A program made the translations under genes and the position numbers. A model generated the notes under the pieces. That model had not been told where the DNA came from. It worked only from the letters and a program-made list of their open reading frames with translations, and did not search any database. From Neocallimastix lanati (nom. inval.) (Eukaryota > Neocallimastigomycota > Neocallimastigomycetes > Neocallimastigales > Neocallimastigaceae), in assembly GCA_016946835.1 (NCBI GenBank), contig JACVTC010000128.1, positions 119,001 through 183,000 on the forward strand: a DNA stretch of 64,000 nt, in the 5' to 3' direction. This document shows, in pieces, positions 51,798 to 64,000 of this stretch; the first letter of the stretch is position 1; every line of letters starts with the position of its first letter.

Positions 51798-52337
51798 GAA
51801 ATAGTCTAATTTTTTTTTTTTTTTTTAGACTATCCATTGTAAGTCTTTATCATTTCATCCCAGCCACAACAGACAACTTATATCAGACAAACTTTATAGC
51901 AGGTGTATCAGGATACAACAAAGTGCTCCCATGCCATACCATTTCGGTGTCGACGCTCTCAGTCACGGATTACAGAACCACAAGATTTGGAGATGATGGA
52001 TACGGCAAGCCACAACCACATACACTATAACATTATTATTTATTTACTATATTACCTTTCTCCAAATTAGGAAATCTATCCTAACACGTGATGAACACGC
52101 GAATACATTAACTAATGAGGATTTACAATACGCAGGAATCACCCCGCTTCAGGCAATGTATACGTACAACTGAGAAGCACGATCATAGTGTAGACGATGA
52201 CTTGTTCGATTTAGGGTTAGGCTGTCAAATGGATTATAATGGGTGGTAAGGTGAAATTGAACTCCGGACTATTGACCTCAGGGTATACGCGTTAACCATT
52301 GACAAGATCTCACGGAGTTCTTGAAATAGTCTAATTT
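51798..52337 (-). mobile_element. Intact SINE with 15-bp target-site duplication
   Basis: The 15-mer GAAATAGTCTAATTT occurs at 51798-51812 and again at 52323-52337, bracketing a GC-richer element of about 510 bp. Immediately inside the left copy is a T run (about 51813-51826), which is a poly(A) tail on the minus strand. The element therefore reads from 52322 down to 51813. Its head has tRNA-like promoter boxes: TGTCAATGGTTAACGCG resembles box A, and GGAGTTCAATTTC resembles box B (GGTTCRANNCC). A perfect duplication, a terminal poly(A) and an internal Pol III-like promoter are the hallmarks of LINE-mobilised SINEs. It encodes no convincing protein. The perfect duplication argues for a fairly recent insertion. 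Confidence 0.85.
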
Positions 52338-53683
52338 CATTAATATTTCAAACATATATATTAAAAATTGTTAATTTAAGATTTATCTCTTAATATTATT
52401 TGAATTTTTTTCCTTAATTTAATTACTTATATTCAAATTCTTAATAATAATTTATTAGCTTAATATAATACGCAAATAAAATTCTAGTAAAAAAAAGGAA
52501 AAAAGGATGAAAAATATTTATATTTAAAAGGTGTTCATTAAAATGAAAAATAATTAATTCAAAAAAAAAAAAATGAATATACTTCATTAATAATCATATT
52601 CTTGTTTTATTTATATTTTAAATATATATATATCAAATTAAATAATTAAATAATTCTATAATGTAATATTCTTAATTATAATTAATTTTTATAAATAATA
52701 AATAATAAATAACATAAATAATATTAATATTTTTATAATATTTTTATAATATTTTATATTAATATTTAATAATAATAATATTTTTGTAACGTTACACAAA
52801 TCAAATATATTATTATTTTAAAAATTTTTTTACATCTTTATTTAAATATTAATAGTTTTATGGCCAATAACATATCTTTATTTAGAGTGGATACAGATAA
52901 GTTCATATATATTTATTAAATAAGATGGAAACTTAATATTTATATTATTAATTATTTATTTTTCAATAAAAAAATTTTTTTTTAATTTTTTTTTTTCAAT
53001 AATAATTAATTAAATAATAATATTTTAAATCCATAAATATTTTTTTACTATCCCCTTTAATCTTTTATTTAATTTCAAAAAATTTTTAATCATTCCTTTT
53101 AATTAATATTTATTAAAAAAAAAAAAAAGAATTTTATATATTAATTTAGATTTAAAAGTATAATTTATATTTGTATTTTTATTTTTATTTTTTTTTTTGA
53201 AAAAAAAAAATAATAATCATTAATTTTATTATATATTACATTAGATATATAACTTTTAGTTTTTTAAATGTATTAGATATTACACAATTAATATTCTTTT
53301 ATATTTTAAATAAAAAAATTATATAAAGAGTATGACTCTATAAATAAATTTTATTAAATAAAGTAATTAATAAAAATAAATAATTTTTTTACAGTATTAA
53401 TATTAAATTAGATTAACTAATTTATTATTAATATAAACACCATTTATATAAATGATAAAAGATATTATATGTTATAGTTTATTTTTTTTTTTTTTTTTTT
53501 TTTTTTTTTGTTTGTTTGTTTGTTTGTTTTAAACTTTTTATATTGAATATGATATATTTTGTTATCATATTAAAATTGATTGAATTAGTTATTTATAATT
53601 TATACTTTTCATACTTATAAAGAGTATTATATTAAAGCAATTTATTATCATTATTATTATTATTATTATCTTCACGGTACTTT

Positions 53684-53721
<38 letters not shown>

Positions 53722-53771
53722 ATTGTTTCAAGTATGAATTAGTTGATAGTACTGTCATTATTAATATAATC
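52338..53771. other. AT-rich intergenic region
   Basis: No gene. Includes a GTTT repeat near 53509-53530 after a poly-T run (53482-53509), a short TTA array near 53655-53670 and poly-A at 53691-53719, then the stop of the receptor gene. Confidence 0.7.
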
Positions 53772-61069
<7,298 letters not shown>

Positions 61070-61370
61070 TTATTCAGTAATTATACGTTGTTCATTTTCC
61101 AATTGTTCTTGCATTTCTACGTAAACCTGAGTTAAAAACCCATCAAATGTTTTTTTAATATTATCTGGTTCATCAACTATTGATACAGAATGTATTGGTA
61201 TTTTATGATCAACTTTTCCTTTTTAATTAATAATAAATTTATATTTACATTATATTATATTATATGATATGATATGATATGATATGATATAATAAAATAA
61301 TAATAAATAAATAAATACATAAAAAATAATAAAAATAAAATTAGAATTAGAATTTTATTTATTAAAATAA

Positions 61371-61401
<31 letters not shown>

Positions 61402-62006
61402 TTAAAAAAAAATATTTTTTTTTCTAATAAATATTAATTTTATTATATTTTCATTATCATTATACGATAGAAAAAAAAATATAGATGAAGAGTTATATAC
61501 ATTCTAATCAAGAAATAAGTAACTCATATAAATTAATCATACTAACCTTTTTTACTATTACTATCTTTATTATAGGCATATATCATACATTGTTTTTCAT
61601 TAAGTGAGAAATAGCTTAGCCTTTTATAAAAATAAAAAAAAAAATAAATAAATAGTATTAAATATGAATATAAGAATGAATAAATATTGTTTTGTTTGTT
61701 TTTTATTATTATTTAATTTTAACATATTAATTGTTAATCATTGATAATTTAGTATATTACAATTATACATAAAATATAATTTTATTTATATATTTATATA
61801 TATACCATTCATCTATATCTTTTTCTGTCAATCTATTTTCCTGATCATATACCAATATTAATCCATTAGCAATAGATGAAAGATTTGGCCATATTGTCTT
61901 AAATCTTTTTATATTATAATATATATAAGTTGTTTCATGAATAGAAAAAAAAATAAATATATTAAATAATTATTACTTGTTATTATCATTTTAATTATTT
62001 TTTCTT

Positions 62007-62051
<45 letters not shown>

Positions 62052-62414
62052 TTTATATAATTATTTTTTTTTCAATATATCTACCTATCTTCTCCTGAAC
62101 AATCCCTAGAATTATATAATTTTAAAAAAAAAATAAAATAAAAGTAAAAATAAAAAATATAAAAAATAGATATTATAATACTCGTTACTATATATATATA
62201 TATATATATAATTGTAGTATATACAACAACGTAATAAATAAAAAGAAAATAAAAAAAAATAAATTAAATTTTTAATATATTAATATTTTTTTATTTTCAT
62301 AACATACCATAGTTCAATAGAAACGTTAGTTTGTTGTTGTTTTCTTGAACCTTTTGATGTTGTTTTTATAATTTGATCTAATTCAAGAATTCTTTTTAGT
62401 GAATATAAAAATAA

Positions 62415-62457
<43 letters not shown>

Positions 62458-62699
62458 GTAATATAATTAATTATTATACTTATTTTGAGTTTTGCCAATA
62501 TAATATGATTTTTATTATAAATAATATCAATTTATCCTTTTTTTTTTTTTTTTTTTTTTTTTTGATAAAACATAAAATATTTCATAATTCTCAAAATAAT
62601 TATTATACCTTACACCTTGAGTGGGTGTATAATCAGAAGATAATGATTTATTCAAATCAGCTAAATAATTAGCAATTGCTGTCTTTTAAATAAAATAAT

Positions 62700-62748
<49 letters not shown>

Positions 62749-62855
62749 AGAAAGATTCAAATGATAATTATGAAATAAAGAAAGAAATATTAAATTATAT
62801 TGAAGATATATTAATATAAACGTATTATAATAATTTTTTTTCAAAAATAGTCTGT

Positions 62856-62888
<33 letters not shown>

Positions 62889-62990
62889 TTTAATATTAAT
62901 TTTAATAAAATATTGTTTTTAATATAATACCTTTCCTGAATTTGGAGGACCAATAATGAAGATTTTGATATTATTATTACTCGACAGCAT
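61070..62990 (-). CDS. IFT22: Intraflagellar transport GTPase-like protein IFT22 (RABL5)
   Basis: Small Ras-like protein of the IFT-B complex, which moves cargo along the axoneme; here it would serve zoospore flagella. Seven exons: 62931-62990, 62609-62682, 62308-62391, 62085-62105, 61806-61904, 61547-61620 and 61070-61218. They give 186 aa, matching the usual length of about 185. All phases agree. Motifs: P-loop GPPNSGKT at about 14-21; the family-typical YTPTQGVRILEL around 38-49; the G3 motif WDCSGEDRF; and TIWPNLSSIANGLILVYD, which aligns with the RABL5 core. No canonical NKxD motif is seen, as in other RABL5 proteins. The fourth exon is only 21 nt. Five of six introns end in AAAG. Intron 1 has a poly-T tract of about 45 nt before its acceptor. 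The exact orthology call rests on motif order and length. Confidence 0.93.
61264..61292. repeat. GATAT pentanucleotide array in IFT22 intron
   Basis: About five GATAT units within the last intron of the IFT22 gene, flanked by TATAT sequence. Confidence 0.8.
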
Positions 62991-64000
62991 TCTTTTATAT
63001 ATTTATTTATTAATACTCTACTACTAGAATTAAAATAAAATAAATAATTTATTTTCTAACAATAATTTTTTTTATCTAATTTATTTAATAATCTGTGGTA
63101 ACAAAAATTAACTATTAATTTCGTTTTTTTTTTTTTTTTTTTTTTTTTTCAGTAGTAATAAATATAGTAATAATTATTTAAAATAAATTTTATTTTATAA
63201 TCTGTATATAAAATAAAATATTTTTATTATTTTTTAATAAATTTTAAGCTCCGATTATTATTTATTTATTTATTTATTAATATTATTAAATTTTTTAATT
63301 ATCACCATTGAATAATAATATTGTGTAACGTAACATAAATTTTAAAAATGAATGAATTAATTTATATAATTTACATTAATTTTTTTATTTGCTTTTTTTT
63401 ATAAAAAAAAAAATTCTAATATAAATTACTATTGATATATATATTTAATATATATATTTAGATAATAATAATATTGTTAATAATATGAAATAAATAATAA
63501 CAAATTATAAAAATATTGATAATTATTATAATTTCATATTATTATATTAAGAAATGAAATTTATATAACATTTCTTTTCAATAATATGTTTATTTTAAAA
63601 TAATATATTTATGAATGATAATATATCATGTCTATATTTTTTAATTTATAAATTTAAATTATATAAATAGTTTCATAATTATAATTAAGATAAATATATA
63701 TTTAAAAGATATATTAAAGATATATGAACTACAATAATAATAATGTTTATTATTATTGTTAATCAATTATTAGTAATATTTAAAATTAAATTTAAATATT
63801 GACTTCAGTAGTTTTTTTTTTTTTTTTTTTTTTATCATTATTAATTTATTTTTTTTCATTACTTAAATATAATTCTTTTTCTTTATTTTTGTTTTGCTAA
63901 TATTTCTATATCAAATATAAAATTTAAAAATAATAATATTAATATTAATATTAAATTGATGATTAAAAAATTAATATAATAATAATTTTAATAATAATTT
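62991..64000. other. AT-rich 5' flank of IFT22
   Basis: No gene. Contains poly-T at 63126-63149 and 63813-63832, short TTTA repeats near 63260-63277 and AT-rich DNA to the end of the window. No promoter motif could be assigned. Confidence 0.65.

Noticed and set aside
51719-52030. 103-aa plus-strand frame
   Set aside because: Runs through a TTA array, the poly(T) tail and the SINE body in the antisense direction; no protein family texture.
52240-52322. Genuine tRNA gene on the minus strand
   Set aside because: Box-like motifs are present but the acceptor and T stems do not pair; better explained as a SINE head.

Overview
The window is extremely A+T-rich eukaryotic nuclear DNA. It is full of homopolymer A/T runs and short tandem repeats, with short spliced introns. 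The best-fitting source is an anaerobic gut (rumen) fungus, Neocallimastigomycota. This is an inference from three genes found together: a Bem1-like SH3-PX-PB1 polarity scaffold (a fungal architecture), an intraflagellar-transport GTPase IFT22/RABL5 (so the organism makes flagellated zoospores), and a class C GPCR whose ectodomain is a bacterial-type solute-binding domain. A Bacteroidota-looking branched-chain aminotransferase also fits a rumen habitat. No rRNA, true tRNA or CRISPR was recognised.

Seven protein genes were modelled, most by joining exons at GT...AG sites that keep the frame. (1) Branched-chain aminotransferase, 873-2080, minus, 2 exons, 369 aa. (2) Large two-RRM, disordered, probably nuclear RNA-binding protein, 7245-12207, minus, 3 exons, 1502 aa. 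(3) Bem1-like scaffold, 21915-24569, plus, 2 exons, 766 aa. (4) A 1582-aa disordered Ser/Asn-rich protein with repeated basic phosphosite-like motifs, 31084-35832, minus. (5) A 134-aa uncharacterised protein, 42512-42916, plus. (6) A 3-exon protein of unknown function, 44837-46968, minus. (7) A class C GPCR, 53772-57743, minus, 5 exons, 945 aa. In addition, IFT22 lies at 61070-62990, minus, 7 exons including a 21-nt microexon, 186 aa. Five of its six introns end in AAAG.

The gene-poor stretches hold decayed mobile elements: a Ty1/copia-type LTR element (39652-41598, LTRs about 1.25 kb apart), a broken LINE with endonuclease and reverse-transcriptase motifs (about 27170-29525), and a family of short GC-richer elements. 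One of these (51813-52322) is a textbook SINE insertion on the minus strand, with a poly(A) tail, a tRNA-like head and a perfect 15-bp target-site duplication. Degraded relatives lie near 19365, 39205, 49020 and 50565.

Simple repeats are abundant. A heptamer (AATAATA) array recurs at four or more places, a 64-copy TTA array sits at 60364, and a 68-bp higher-order repeat built from tetranucleotides lies at about 37740-38065.

The genes do not form an operon-like pathway. They look like independent housekeeping, signalling and cytoskeletal genes of one fungal chromosome segment, mostly on the minus strand. I found no convincing new multi-gene system. The most rewarding leads are the SINE family, the receptor with its triplicated signal-exon region, the possible transferred aminotransferase, and the unknown 134-aa protein.
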